Assembly (NCBI GenBank): GCA_014650015.1
Contig: BMUD01000003.1
Span: forward strand, 1-64,000
Origin: Streptomyces griseoloalbus
GTDB taxonomy: Bacteria > Actinomycetota > Actinomycetes > Streptomycetales > Streptomycetaceae
Direction: 5' to 3'
DNA: 64,000 nt
Made by a program: the position numbers and the translations under genes. Positions 37,949 through 45,192 of the stretch are shown here, one piece after another (within the stretch, counting starts at the first letter, position 1; each line of letters starts with the position of its first letter). The notes beneath the pieces were generated by a model, which was given only the letters and a program-made list of their open reading frames with translations, had not been told where the DNA came from and searched no databases.

Positions 37949-39448
37949 CTACGCCACGAAGGTGCGCGGTGTCTCCGCCCCGGACGTGCCGCCCGACTCG
38001 ACGATCCGTGCCGCCGCGGCCAGGCGTACCGCCGCCTCCTCGGCGACGGCACCGCCCACCGTGAACGGCAGCCGCACGTACCCCTCGAACGCCCCGTCGA
38101 CCCCGAAGCGGGGCCCGGACGGCACCCGCACGCCGACCCGCTCGCCCGCCTCGGCGAGCCGCGAGCCGGAGAGCCCTCCGGTGCGCACCCACAGCGTGAG
38201 CCCGCCCCGCGGCACCTCGAACTCCCAGTCGGGCAGCTCCCGCCGTACCGCGCTCACCAGCTCGTCCCGGTTCTGCCGGGCCTGGGCGCGTCGCATCTCC
38301 ACCGCCTGCTCCCAGCCGCCGGTGCCGAACAGCCAGTTCACGGCCAGCTGTTCCAGTACCGGCGTGCCCAGATCGGCGTACGCGCGTGCGGCGACGAGGC
38401 TGCGGATCACGTCGGGGGCCGCGCGCACCCAGCCGATGCGCATCCCGGCCCAGAAGGCCTTGCTCGCCGAGCCGACCGTGATCACCGTGGACCCGGCCGG
38501 GTCGAAGGCGCAGACCGGGCGCGGCATCTCCACATCGGCGTCGAGCCACAGCTCGCTCATCGTCTCGTCGGCGATCAGCACCGTGCCCGCCGAGCGCGCC
38601 GCGTCCACCAGACGGCGCCGCTGGTCCTCGCCGGCGAGGGCACCGGTCGGATTGTGGAAGTCGGCGACGACGTAGGCGATACGGGGCGCCGCCTCCCGCA
38701 GTACCTGGCGCCAGCGGTCCATGTCCCAGCCGGCCAGGCCCTCGGCCATGGCCACGGGGACGAGCCGGGCGCCGGCCTCCCGCATCAGCTGGAGGATGTT
38801 GGCGTAGGACGGCGACTCGACGGCGATGCGTTCGCCGCGCCCTCCGAAGAGGTGACAGATGGCGTCGATGGCGCCCATGGCGCCCGTCGTCACCATGATC
38901 TGCTCGGGCATGGTCGGGATGCCCCGCGCGGTGTAGCGGTCGGCGATCATCGCGCGCAGCGCGGGCAGCCCGGCGGGATAGTCGCCATGGGTGTGCGCGT
39001 ACGGCGGAAGCTCTTCCAGAGCGCCCTGGACGGCACGGGTGAGCCATGGCTCGGGCGCCGGCAGCGCGGCGCAGCCGAGGTCGATCACCGAGCCGAGCGC
39101 TTCGGGCGGCAGTGGTTCCAGCCCTCGCGCGGGCACCGGATTGCCCGCCGGGACCGCGGTCCAGCTGCCCGCGCCGCGCCGCGACTCCAGGAAGCCCTCG
39201 GCGCGCAGCGCCTCGTAGGCGGCGGCGACGGTGGTGCGGCTCACGGACAGGCCGAGGGCGAGCTCCCGCTCGGCGGGCAGCCGCGCCGCCACCGGCACGC
39301 GCCCCTCGAGCACCAGCAGGCGGATGCCGTCGGCGAGCGCGCGGTAGGCGGGCGGACGGCGGGTTCCCGGGCCGGTCGGGCCGCCCTGCTGGGACTTGAG
39401 CAGCCGGGCGAGCTGAGCCGCGCCCACCGCGGAGGTCCACTGGGCCAT
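37949..39448 (-). CDS. MocR-family regulator (GntR helix-turn-helix fused to aminotransferase fold)
   Basis: A 499-residue PLP-dependent regulator. The N-terminal GntR winged helix is YRALADGIRLLVLEGRVPVA and LPAERELALGLSVSRTTVAA. The C-terminal aminotransferase class I domain has MVTTGAMGAIDAICHLF, the pocket residues ADFHNPTGAL and ADETMSELW, and the PLP lysine in VGSASKAFWAGMRIGW. The start ATG 39448 has AGGTGG upstream. It is divergent from a YczE-type membrane protein, a pairing known for MocR regulators. Direct repeats in the shared region are candidate operators. It ends opposite sffA. Confidence 0.92.
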   Translation of the reverse strand: MAQWTSAVGAAQLARLLKSQQGGPTGPGTRRPPAYRALADGIRLLVLEGRVPVAARLPAERELALGLSVSRTTVAAAYEALRAEGFLESRRGAGSWTAVPAGNPVPARGLEPLPPEALGSVIDLGCAALPAPEPWLTRAVQGALEELPPYAHTHGDYPAGLPALRAMIADRYTARGIPTMPEQIMVTTGAMGAIDAICHLFGGRGERIAVESPSYANILQLMREAGARLVPVAMAEGLAGWDMDRWRQVLREAAPRIAYVVADFHNPTGALAGEDQRRRLVDAARSAGTVLIADETMSELWLDADVEMPRPVCAFDPAGSTVITVGSASKAFWAGMRIGWVRAAPDVIRSLVAARAYADLGTPVLEQLAVNWLFGTGGWEQAVEMRRAQARQNRDELVSAVRRELPDWEFEVPRGGLTLWVRTGGLSGSRLAEAGERVGVRVPSGPRFGVDGAFEGYVRLPFTVGGAVAEEAAVRLAAAARIVESGGTSGAETPRTFVA

Positions 39449-39452
39449 GAGA

Positions 39453-39530
39453 ATCAGTCCACCTTCCCCTGATTGGCCATGGATAACATCATCAGCCAAG
39501 CCACAGGGTGTCACGCATCGGTCCACTTCC
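39453..39530. repeat. Direct repeats in the MocR/yczE intergenic region
   Basis: ATCAGTCCACCTTCC (39453-39467) and ATCGGTCCACTTCC (39517-39530) are near-identical direct repeats 64 bases apart. MocR regulators typically bind direct repeats between the divergent genes. The first copy overlaps the ribosome site of the MocR gene, so it could also serve autorepression. Confidence 0.45.
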
Positions 39531-39548
39531 ACCACAGGGGGGCACATT

Positions 39549-40214
39549 TTGGCCAGGTACTCGTCCCGGCACGGACATCTCGCACGACGGCTGTTCCAGC
39601 TGTACGCCGGACTGGCGCTGTACGGCGCGAGCTCGGCGCTGCTGGTGCGGTCGGGGCTCGGTCTCGAGCCGTGGAACGTGCTGCACCAGGGCCTGTCCGA
39701 GCGGACGGGGCTGTCGATGGGCGTGGTGCTGACCATCCTGGGCGCGGCGGTGCTGTTGCTGTGGATTCCGCTGCGTCAGCGGCCCGGGCTGGGCACGGTC
39801 TCCAATGTGCTGGTGATCGGCGCGGCGATGGACGCGACCCTGACCGTGGTGCCGGACGCGCACGGTCTGGCCGTCCGCGTGCCGCTGCTGGCGGCGGGCA
39901 TCGTGCTGAACGGCGCGGCGACCGGGCTGTACATCGCGGCGCGCTTCGGTGCGGGCCCGCGCGACGGCCTGATGACGGGACTGCACCAGCGCACCGGGGT
40001 TTCGATCCGCGTTGTCCGCACGGCCATCGAGATCACGGTGGTGGTCACGGGCTTCGTCCTCGGCGGCACGGTGGGCGTCGGCACCCTGCTGTACGCGGTG
40101 GCGATCGGTCCGCTCGCCCAGCTCTTCCTGCGCGCGTTCGCCGTTCCCTCGGCATCCGACGGCAGCACGGTCGTTGCCACCGGTCGACCGCGGCGAGCGA
40201 TACTGCGTCCGTGA
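39549..40214 (+). CDS. YczE/YitT-type integral membrane protein
   Basis: A 221-residue membrane protein with about five helices (LYAGLALYGASSALLVRSGL, MGVVLTILGAAVLLLWIPL, VSNVLVIGAAMDATLTVV, LLAAGIVLNGAATGLYIA, AIEITVVVTGFVLGG). The motif LGLEPWNVLHQGLSERTG and its internal echo FGAGPRDGLMTGLHQRTG are diagnostic of the YczE family. The start is taken as the TTG at 39549, which has GGGGGG seven to eight bases upstream; no ATG or GTG fits better. Function is unknown, but the gene is typically next to and controlled by a MocR regulator. It is coupled by GTGA to the next gene. Confidence 0.85.
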   Translation: MARYSSRHGHLARRLFQLYAGLALYGASSALLVRSGLGLEPWNVLHQGLSERTGLSMGVVLTILGAAVLLLWIPLRQRPGLGTVSNVLVIGAAMDATLTVVPDAHGLAVRVPLLAAGIVLNGAATGLYIAARFGAGPRDGLMTGLHQRTGVSIRVVRTAIEITVVVTGFVLGGTVGVGTLLYAVAIGPLAQLFLRAFAVPSASDGSTVVATGRPRRAILRP

Positions 40215-40978
40215 CCCCGCGGATACGCCACCCCTACCTCGATCATCCCGGCCCGATCCCCTTCGCCCACCGGGGCGGAGCGGCGGACGGGCTGGAGAAC
40301 ACCGTGCGGCAGTTCCGGTGCGCCGTCGAGGCGGGCTACCGGTACATCGAGACCGACGTGCACGCCACGCGTGACGGCCGGCTGGTCGCCTTCCACGACG
40401 CGACCCTCGACCGGGTGACGGACGGCGCGGGCCGGATCGCCGACCTGCCGTGGCGCGACGTGGCGCACGCGCGCGTGGCGGGCGAGGAACCGGTCCCCCT
40501 GTTCGAGGAGCTCCTGGAGACCTTCCCCGAGGTGCGCTGGAACGTCGACGTGAAGGCCGAAGCGGCCCTGCTGCCCTTTCTGGACCTGATCGAGCGCACC
40601 GGCTCCTGGGACCGGATCTGCCTCGGCTCGTTCTCCGAGGCCCGCGTGGTGCGGGCACAGCGGCTGGCCGGCCCGCGGCTGGCCACCTCGTACGGCACCC
40701 GGGGCGTGCTGAACCTGCGGCTGCGGTCCTGGGGGCTGCCGGCCACGGTGCGCCGGTCGGCCGTCGCCGCCCAGGTTCCCGAGGAGCAGTCGGGCATCCG
40801 GGTGGTCGATCACCGCTTCGTGCGGGCCGCCCACGCGCGCGGGCTGCGGGTACATGTATGGACGATCAACGAGGCCGAGCGGATGCACCGGCTCCTGGAC
40901 CTGGGAGTGGATGGCATCATGACCGATCACATCGACACACTGCGCAAGGTCATGGAGGACCGCGGCATCTGGGTCTGA
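40211..40978 (+). CDS. Glycerophosphodiester phosphodiesterase
   Basis: A 255-residue GDPD-family enzyme that hydrolyses glycerophosphodiesters to glycerol-3-phosphate and an alcohol. The TIM-barrel motifs are FAHRGGAADGLENTV (catalytic His, Arg, Glu), YIETDVHATRDGRLVAFHDA (Glu, Asp and second His), WNVDVKAE and LRVHVWTINEAERMHRLLDL followed by GVDGIMTDH. No signal peptide, so the enzyme is cytosolic. The GTG start overlaps the yczE stop by four bases, so both are made from one transcript. Confidence 0.93.
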   Translation: MTPRIRHPYLDHPGPIPFAHRGGAADGLENTVRQFRCAVEAGYRYIETDVHATRDGRLVAFHDATLDRVTDGAGRIADLPWRDVAHARVAGEEPVPLFEELLETFPEVRWNVDVKAEAALLPFLDLIERTGSWDRICLGSFSEARVVRAQRLAGPRLATSYGTRGVLNLRLRSWGLPATVRRSAVAAQVPEEQSGIRVVDHRFVRAAHARGLRVHVWTINEAERMHRLLDLGVDGIMTDHIDTLRKVMEDRGIWV

Positions 40979-40980
40979 CA

Positions 40981-41011
40981 CCCCGTGCCCCGCCTCCGCG
41001 CGGTCACGGGG
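40981..41011. terminator. Possible hairpin terminator after the phosphodiesterase gene
   Basis: CCCCGTG (40981-40987) can pair with CACGGGG (41005-41011) around a 17-base GC-rich loop, immediately after the stop codon. The stem is short, and alternative pairing with the downstream GGGGGCAC is possible, which would touch the next ribosome site. Confidence 0.4.
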
Positions 41012-41027
41012 AAGCGAGGGGGCACGG

Positions 41028-42374
41028 GTGGACACCGACACCGTGCGGTCACCGGTGGGGGACGAGGCCGCTAAGCGGCGGCGCGAGCAGCGCGGCTGGT
41101 ACGTCTACGACTGGGCGTGCTCCGTGTACTCCACGAGCGTGCTCACCGTGTTCCTCGGCCCCTATCTGACGTCGGTCGCCGAGGCGGCGGCGGACGCGGA
41201 CGGGTTCGTCCACCCGCTGGGCATACCGGTACGCGCGGGGTCCTTCTTCGCCTACTCCGTCTCCCTGTCGGTGATCGTGGCCGTGCTGGTGATGCCGCTG
41301 GTGGGCGCCGCCGCGGACCGCACCGGGCGCAAGAAGCCGCTCCTCGCGGCCGCCGCCTACACCGGGGCCGCGGCGACTGCGGGCATGTTCTTCCTCGGCG
41401 GCGAGCGCTACCTGCTGGGCGGGGTGCTGCTGATCGTGGCCAACGCGGCGCAGTCCGTGGCGATGATGCTCTACAACTCCTATCTGCCGCAGATCGCCCC
41501 GCCCGGGGAACGCGACGCGGTCTCCTCGCGCGGGTGGGCGTTCGGGTACGCGGCCGGAGCCCTGGTTCTGGTCGCGAACCTCGTGCTCTACACCGGCCAC
41601 GAGGGCTTCGGCGTCTCCGAGGGCATGGCGGTGCGCATCTGCCTGGCGTCGGCGGGGCTGTGGTGGGGTGCCTTCGCGGTGGTGCCGCTGCGCCGGCTGC
41701 GCGACCGCCGCGCTCCCGCGCGGGAGGCCGCCCTGCCGGGCTTCCGGCAGCTCGCGGCGACCGTCCGCGACATGCGGCGGCACCCGCTGACGCTCGCCTT
41801 CCTGCTGGCGTACCTGGTCTACAACGACGGCATCCAGACGGTGATCTCCCAGGCCTCGGTGTACGGCTCCGAGGAACTGGGGCTCGAACAGTCGACGCTC
41901 ATCGTCGCCGTGCTCCTCGTCCAGATCCTGGCGGTGGCCGGCGCGCTCGCGCTGGGCCGGCTGGCCCGGCGGTACGGGGCCAAACGCACGATCCTCGGCT
42001 CCCTCGTAGCCTGGACCCTGACCCTGGCAGCCGGGTACTTCCTGCCCGCCGGGGCACCTGGGTGGTTCTTCGTGCTGGCCGCCGGAATCGGCCTGGTCCT
42101 CGGCGGCAGTCAGGCGCTGTCCCGCTCGCTCTTCTCCCATCTCGTGCCGCCCGGCAAGGAGGCCGAGTACTTCTCGGCGTACGAGGTGAGCGACCGCGGG
42201 ATGAGCTGGCTCGGGCCGCTGCTGTTCGGGCTCACCTACCAGCTGACGGGCAGCTACCGGGACGCGATCATCTCCCTCGTGGGCTTCTTCGTCCTGGGAT
42301 TCGCGCTCCTCGCGCGGGTGCCGGTGCGCCGTGCCATCGCCGACGCGGGCAACCCGGTTCCCGAGCGGATTTAG
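41028..42374 (+). CDS. MFS transporter of the UMF1 (Atg22-like) group
   Basis: A 448-residue permease with about twelve helices. The start GWYVYDWACSVYSTSVLTVF is the family signature (YDWANSAY-like) of UMF1/Atg22-type MFS proteins. Further marks are MPLVGAAADRTGRKKPLL, NAAQSVAMMLYNSYLPQIAP and YLVYNDGIQTVISQASVYG. The substrate is unknown; yeast Atg22 exports amino acids from the vacuole, but that cannot be carried over directly. The GTG at 41028 has a G-rich ribosome site. It is followed by the long rbpA regulatory region. Confidence 0.88.
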   Translation: MDTDTVRSPVGDEAAKRRREQRGWYVYDWACSVYSTSVLTVFLGPYLTSVAEAAADADGFVHPLGIPVRAGSFFAYSVSLSVIVAVLVMPLVGAAADRTGRKKPLLAAAAYTGAAATAGMFFLGGERYLLGGVLLIVANAAQSVAMMLYNSYLPQIAPPGERDAVSSRGWAFGYAAGALVLVANLVLYTGHEGFGVSEGMAVRICLASAGLWWGAFAVVPLRRLRDRRAPAREAALPGFRQLAATVRDMRRHPLTLAFLLAYLVYNDGIQTVISQASVYGSEELGLEQSTLIVAVLLVQILAVAGALALGRLARRYGAKRTILGSLVAWTLTLAAGYFLPAGAPGWFFVLAAGIGLVLGGSQALSRSLFSHLVPPGKEAEYFSAYEVSDRGMSWLGPLLFGLTYQLTGSYRDAIISLVGFFVLGFALLARVPVRRAIADAGNPVPERI

Positions 42375-42456
42375 CGCTCGGCGCGAAAGGGCTGTAGTGT
42401 ACGCGTTTGGCCTGCCAGGCGTACCGTTACTGCGCGTCAAAGATGCCGAAACGCTG

Positions 42457-42482
42457 TGTCACATCTGCTAGCGGATGTGACA
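42457..42482. promoter_or_regulatory. 26-bp near-perfect palindrome upstream of rbpA
   Basis: Arms TGTCACATC (42457-42465) and GATGTGACA (42474-42482) flank TGCTAGCG, itself palindromic apart from one T/G position. It is 83 bases after the transporter stop and about 80 bases before the sigma-R -35 of rbpA. There is no T-run or GC-rich base, so an operator is more likely than a terminator. No regulator is recognised. Confidence 0.55.
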
Positions 42483-42563
42483 AACCGGGCGCCGGTGGGT
42501 ACTGCACTGGTTGACAAGGCTGCGGCTACGACGGCGCGCATGACCCGGAACGGGACACGGAAC

Positions 42564-42590
42564 GGGAATCTTTACCGCCGACCGGACGTT
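42564..42590 (+). promoter_or_regulatory. Sigma-R promoter of rbpA
   Basis: GGGAAT (42564-42569), an 18-base spacer and GTT (42588-42590) match the sigma-R consensus GGGAAT-N18/19-GTT. RbpA is an established member of the sigma-R disulfide-stress regulon in S. coelicolor. The transcript would begin near 42597, about 55 bases before the start codon. Confidence 0.85.
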
Positions 42591-42651
42591 GACCGGATGA
42601 CGACGACAGCGACACCTGTCCTGTGGGCGACAAGCCCGGGAGGCACGATTC

Positions 42652-43026
42652 ATGAGTGAGCGAGCTCTTCGCGGCACGCGCCTCGTGGTGACCAGCTACG
42701 AGACGGACCGCGGCATCGACCTGGCCCCCCGCCAGGCCGTGGAGTACGCATGCGAGAAGGGGCACCGCTTCGAGATGCCCTTCTCGGTCGAGGCGGAGAT
42801 TCCGCCGGAGTGGGAGTGCAAGGTCTGCGGTGCCCAGGCACTCCTGGTGGACGGCGACGGCCCCGAGGAGAAGAAGGCCAAGCCCGCGCGTACGCATTGG
42901 GACATGCTGATGGAGCGGCGCACCCGAGAGGAACTCGAAGAGGTCCTCGAGGAGCGTCTCGCCGTTCTGCGCTCCGGTGCGATGAACATCGCGGTTCACC
43001 CCCGGGACAGCCGAAAGTCGGCTTGA
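42652..43026 (+). CDS. rbpA: RNA polymerase-binding protein RbpA
   Basis: Actinobacterial RNA polymerase-binding protein that stabilises the open complex with the principal sigma factor and supports growth and rifampicin tolerance. The 124 residues show the expected layout: an N-terminal tail (RGTRLVVTSYETDRG), a zinc fold with Cys34, His38, Cys56 and Cys59 (YACEKGHRFEMPF, WECKVCG), a basic linker (EEKKAKPARTHWDMLMERR) and the sigma-interacting C-terminal helices (EELEEVLEERLAVLR). It is monocistronic, with a sigma-R promoter upstream and a 19-pair hairpin downstream. Confidence 0.97.
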   Translation: MSERALRGTRLVVTSYETDRGIDLAPRQAVEYACEKGHRFEMPFSVEAEIPPEWECKVCGAQALLVDGDGPEEKKAKPARTHWDMLMERRTREELEEVLEERLAVLRSGAMNIAVHPRDSRKSA

Positions 43027-43066
43027 TCCCGGAGGGGACCTGGGCAGAACCACAACGCACAGCGAT

Positions 43067-43110
43067 AGGACCGCGGGCGCCGTACTTTCGGGTACGGCGC
43101 CCGCGGTCCT
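43067..43110. terminator. Perfect 19-pair hairpin between rbpA and fxsA
   Basis: AGGACCGCGGGCGCCGTAC (43067-43085) is exactly complementary to the inverted 43092-43110, with a 6-base loop TTTCGG. It lies 40 bases after rbpA and serves as a bidirectional terminator for the convergent fxsA gene. Confidence 0.9.
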
Positions 43111-43171
43111 GTCTGCGTTCCCTCGGCCGGAACCGGCCTTGCCCTGCTTGGCCGGCCCGGTTCCGACCGCC

Positions 43172-43753
43172 TCAGCGCGTCAGCGGCGGACGCGGACCCT
43201 GCGGCGTGTCCCCATACGTGCTTCCGGGTTCGTCCCGGATGACCTCGCCCTGGACGACCTTGCCGTCGGGCCGGCGCATGCGGGCCTGCTGGAAGGCGTC
43301 CCCCAGGGAACCCTGCGCGGCCTCACGGAGCCTGCGCTCGAAGGTCCGCTCGGCGTAACGGCTCACGGCCTTCTGAACCGGCGGCACCAGCAGGATCAGG
43401 CCCAGCGCGTCCGAGACGAGACCCGGGATGACCAGCAGCAGCCCGCCCAGCATCATCAGGCCGTTGCCCTCGCTGTTCGGTCCCGGCGTGGGAGGCACGC
43501 CGTTCTGCTGCTGTTGCAGCGTCTCGGTGAGGCTCTTGAACGCCCGTCGGCCCGCCCGCTTGACGACGACCGATCCGAGGAGCAGACCGGCCACCAGGAT
43601 CAGGAGGACCACCAGCCCGTTCGACGCCCCGGCGACCATGGTGAGCAGCCAGATCTCCAGAACGAGCCACGCGGCGACACTCAGCGGCAGGAAGGTCCGC
43701 AGCCGGGAGCGCCGGGGCCGGACGGGATACGGGGTCTGAGCTCCAGTCGTCAT
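43172..43753 (-). CDS. fxsA: FxsA-family membrane protein
   Basis: A 193-residue integral membrane protein of the FxsA family; in E. coli overproduced FxsA relieves phage T7 exclusion by F plasmid PifA. The pattern is LPLSVAAWLVLEIWLLTMVA and LVVLLILVAGLLLGSVVVKR (helices 1 and 2), a linker, then LMMLGGLLLVIPGLVSDALG, the family-typical third region with PGLVSD, followed by LILLVPPVQKAV. The basic, acidic-tailed C-terminus is cytoplasmic. It converges on rbpA. Confidence 0.92.
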   Translation of the reverse strand: MTTGAQTPYPVRPRRSRLRTFLPLSVAAWLVLEIWLLTMVAGASNGLVVLLILVAGLLLGSVVVKRAGRRAFKSLTETLQQQQNGVPPTPGPNSEGNGLMMLGGLLLVIPGLVSDALGLILLVPPVQKAVSRYAERTFERRLREAAQGSLGDAFQQARMRRPDGKVVQGEVIRDEPGSTYGDTPQGPRPPLTR

Positions 43754-43806
43754 GCTCCCAGTGTGCCTGGGCCAGGCTCAGCGCGGGATAAGGGGTGACC
43801 AGGCCG

Positions 43807-44613
43807 CTACGCGTGGGGCTGCTTGTCGTCGCCGCGCCCGAGGACCTTGCCGACCCGCTCCCCCACGCCCCACGCGGTGACCCGCCACAGCGCCTCGACG
43901 AGGATGTCGCGGCTCATCTTGGAGTCGCCGAGTTCCCGCTCGACGAAGGTGATGGGCACCTCGACGACGTGGTAGCCCGCCTTGACCGCGCGGCGGGCCA
44001 GATCGACCTGGAAGCAGTACCCCTGGGAGGCGACATCCTCGAGCCCGAGGCCCTCCAGGGTCTCGCGGCGGAAGGCGCGGAAGCCGCCGGTGATGTCGCG
44101 CAGCGGCAGATCGAGCGCCACGCGCGAGTAGAGGCTGCCTCCGCGGGAGATGAACTCACGGGACTTCGGCCAGTTCACCACCCGGCCGCCCGGCACCCAG
44201 CGCGAACCGAGCACCAGGTCGGCGCCCTTGAGGGCGGTCAGCAGGCGGGGCAGTTCCTCGGGCTGGTGGGAACCGTCGGCGTCCATCTCGACCAGTACGC
44301 CGTAGCCGTGCTCCATGCCCCAGCGGAAGCCCGCGAGATACGCCGCGCCCAGGCCCTCCTTGCCCTTGCGGTGCAGCACCTGGACGTGGTCGTCCTCAAC
44401 GGCCAGTTCGTCGGCCAGCTTGCCCGTGCCGTCGGGGCTGTTGTCGTCGGCCACGAGAACGTGCGCCTCGGGAACGGTCTTGCGCACCCGGCCGACGATC
44501 GCCTTGATGTTCTCCGCCTCGTTGTAGGTCGGAATGATCACCAAAGCCGTGCCGAGCGGGCCGAAGTTCCTTCCCTGGGATCCTGCCGCGAGGGTCCCGT
44601 CGCCGTCGTTCAC
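43807..44613 (-). CDS. ppm1: Polyprenol-phosphate mannose synthase
   Basis: GT2 glycosyltransferase that transfers mannose from GDP-mannose to polyprenol phosphate, the donor for protein O-mannosylation. In S. coelicolor this gene is needed for phage phiC31 infection because the receptor is glycosylated. The 268 residues include ALVIIPTYNEAENI, VLVADDNSPDGTGKLAD, LVEMDADGSHQPEELPRL (DXD-type metal site), LVLGSRWVPGGRVVNWPKSR and PITFVERELGDSKMS. There are no C-terminal membrane helices, so this is the soluble, single-domain form. The GTG at 44613 has AAGGGG upstream. Confidence 0.93.
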   Translation of the reverse strand: MNDGDGTLAAGSQGRNFGPLGTALVIIPTYNEAENIKAIVGRVRKTVPEAHVLVADDNSPDGTGKLADELAVEDDHVQVLHRKGKEGLGAAYLAGFRWGMEHGYGVLVEMDADGSHQPEELPRLLTALKGADLVLGSRWVPGGRVVNWPKSREFISRGGSLYSRVALDLPLRDITGGFRAFRRETLEGLGLEDVASQGYCFQVDLARRAVKAGYHVVEVPITFVERELGDSKMSRDILVEALWRVTAWGVGERVGKVLGRGDDKQPHA

Positions 44614-45192
44614 TGCTGCCCCTTCATGTCCTGTGCGCAGGGTCCCACCATAGTGGTCCGGGGCCTGCGATGACGTGACAGGACGTTCGTATGGTGGTGT
44701 CGTTCACCGGAGATCGGGTAGGAATACCCTTTTTCGAGGCCCGGCGTCCAGGGCCCGACGCCCGGGCGCGACGAGGGCACGGCGTACGGCGGCGGATGGG
44801 GGCCCGGCGCCCTTCGGGCCGGCCCGGGATCCGCCGGCTGCGGATCGACCTGAAGCCGTTGTCTACTGAACGCCCGGGCCCCACCCGGGTCACACCTCCC
44901 CGACCGGCTGGAACGGTCCCTCCGTACGGCGCGGGCGCTGAGCCTGGTTCCCAGTGGCGGTGCACCGGTGCGGCACACCGTCCCTGACCCAGCGGCGCTG
45001 ACACGAGTGGCCGGAAGTACTCCGGTCGGGCGTCCGGTGGTGGACCCGGCCGAACCTACCGGCCCCCCGCGGCCGCCTGTCAACAGTCGTTCCACCTGCG
45101 CAATGTGGTTCACATGCCTGGTCAGCGAGGAGGATCCGCAGGTCGCGAGACGGGGGCGCGGCGCATGATCGTCATCGCGCCGTCCCTGTAGA
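44614..45192. other. 579-base intergenic region, no gene supported
   Basis: It separates ppm1 from the amidohydrolase gene, both on the minus strand, and must contain the ppm1 promoter. TATGGT on the minus strand around 44650 could be a -10, but no -35 fits. GGGTA-GGAA-TACCC followed by five T residues near 44716-44735 on the plus strand looks like a tiny intrinsic terminator with nothing obvious upstream of it. Open frames here are Arg/Pro-rich without ribosome sites. Confidence 0.5.

Noticed and set aside
44691-44987. 98-residue frame in the gap after ppm1
   Set aside because: The translation is Arg/Pro/Gly-rich with no ribosome site and no domain.
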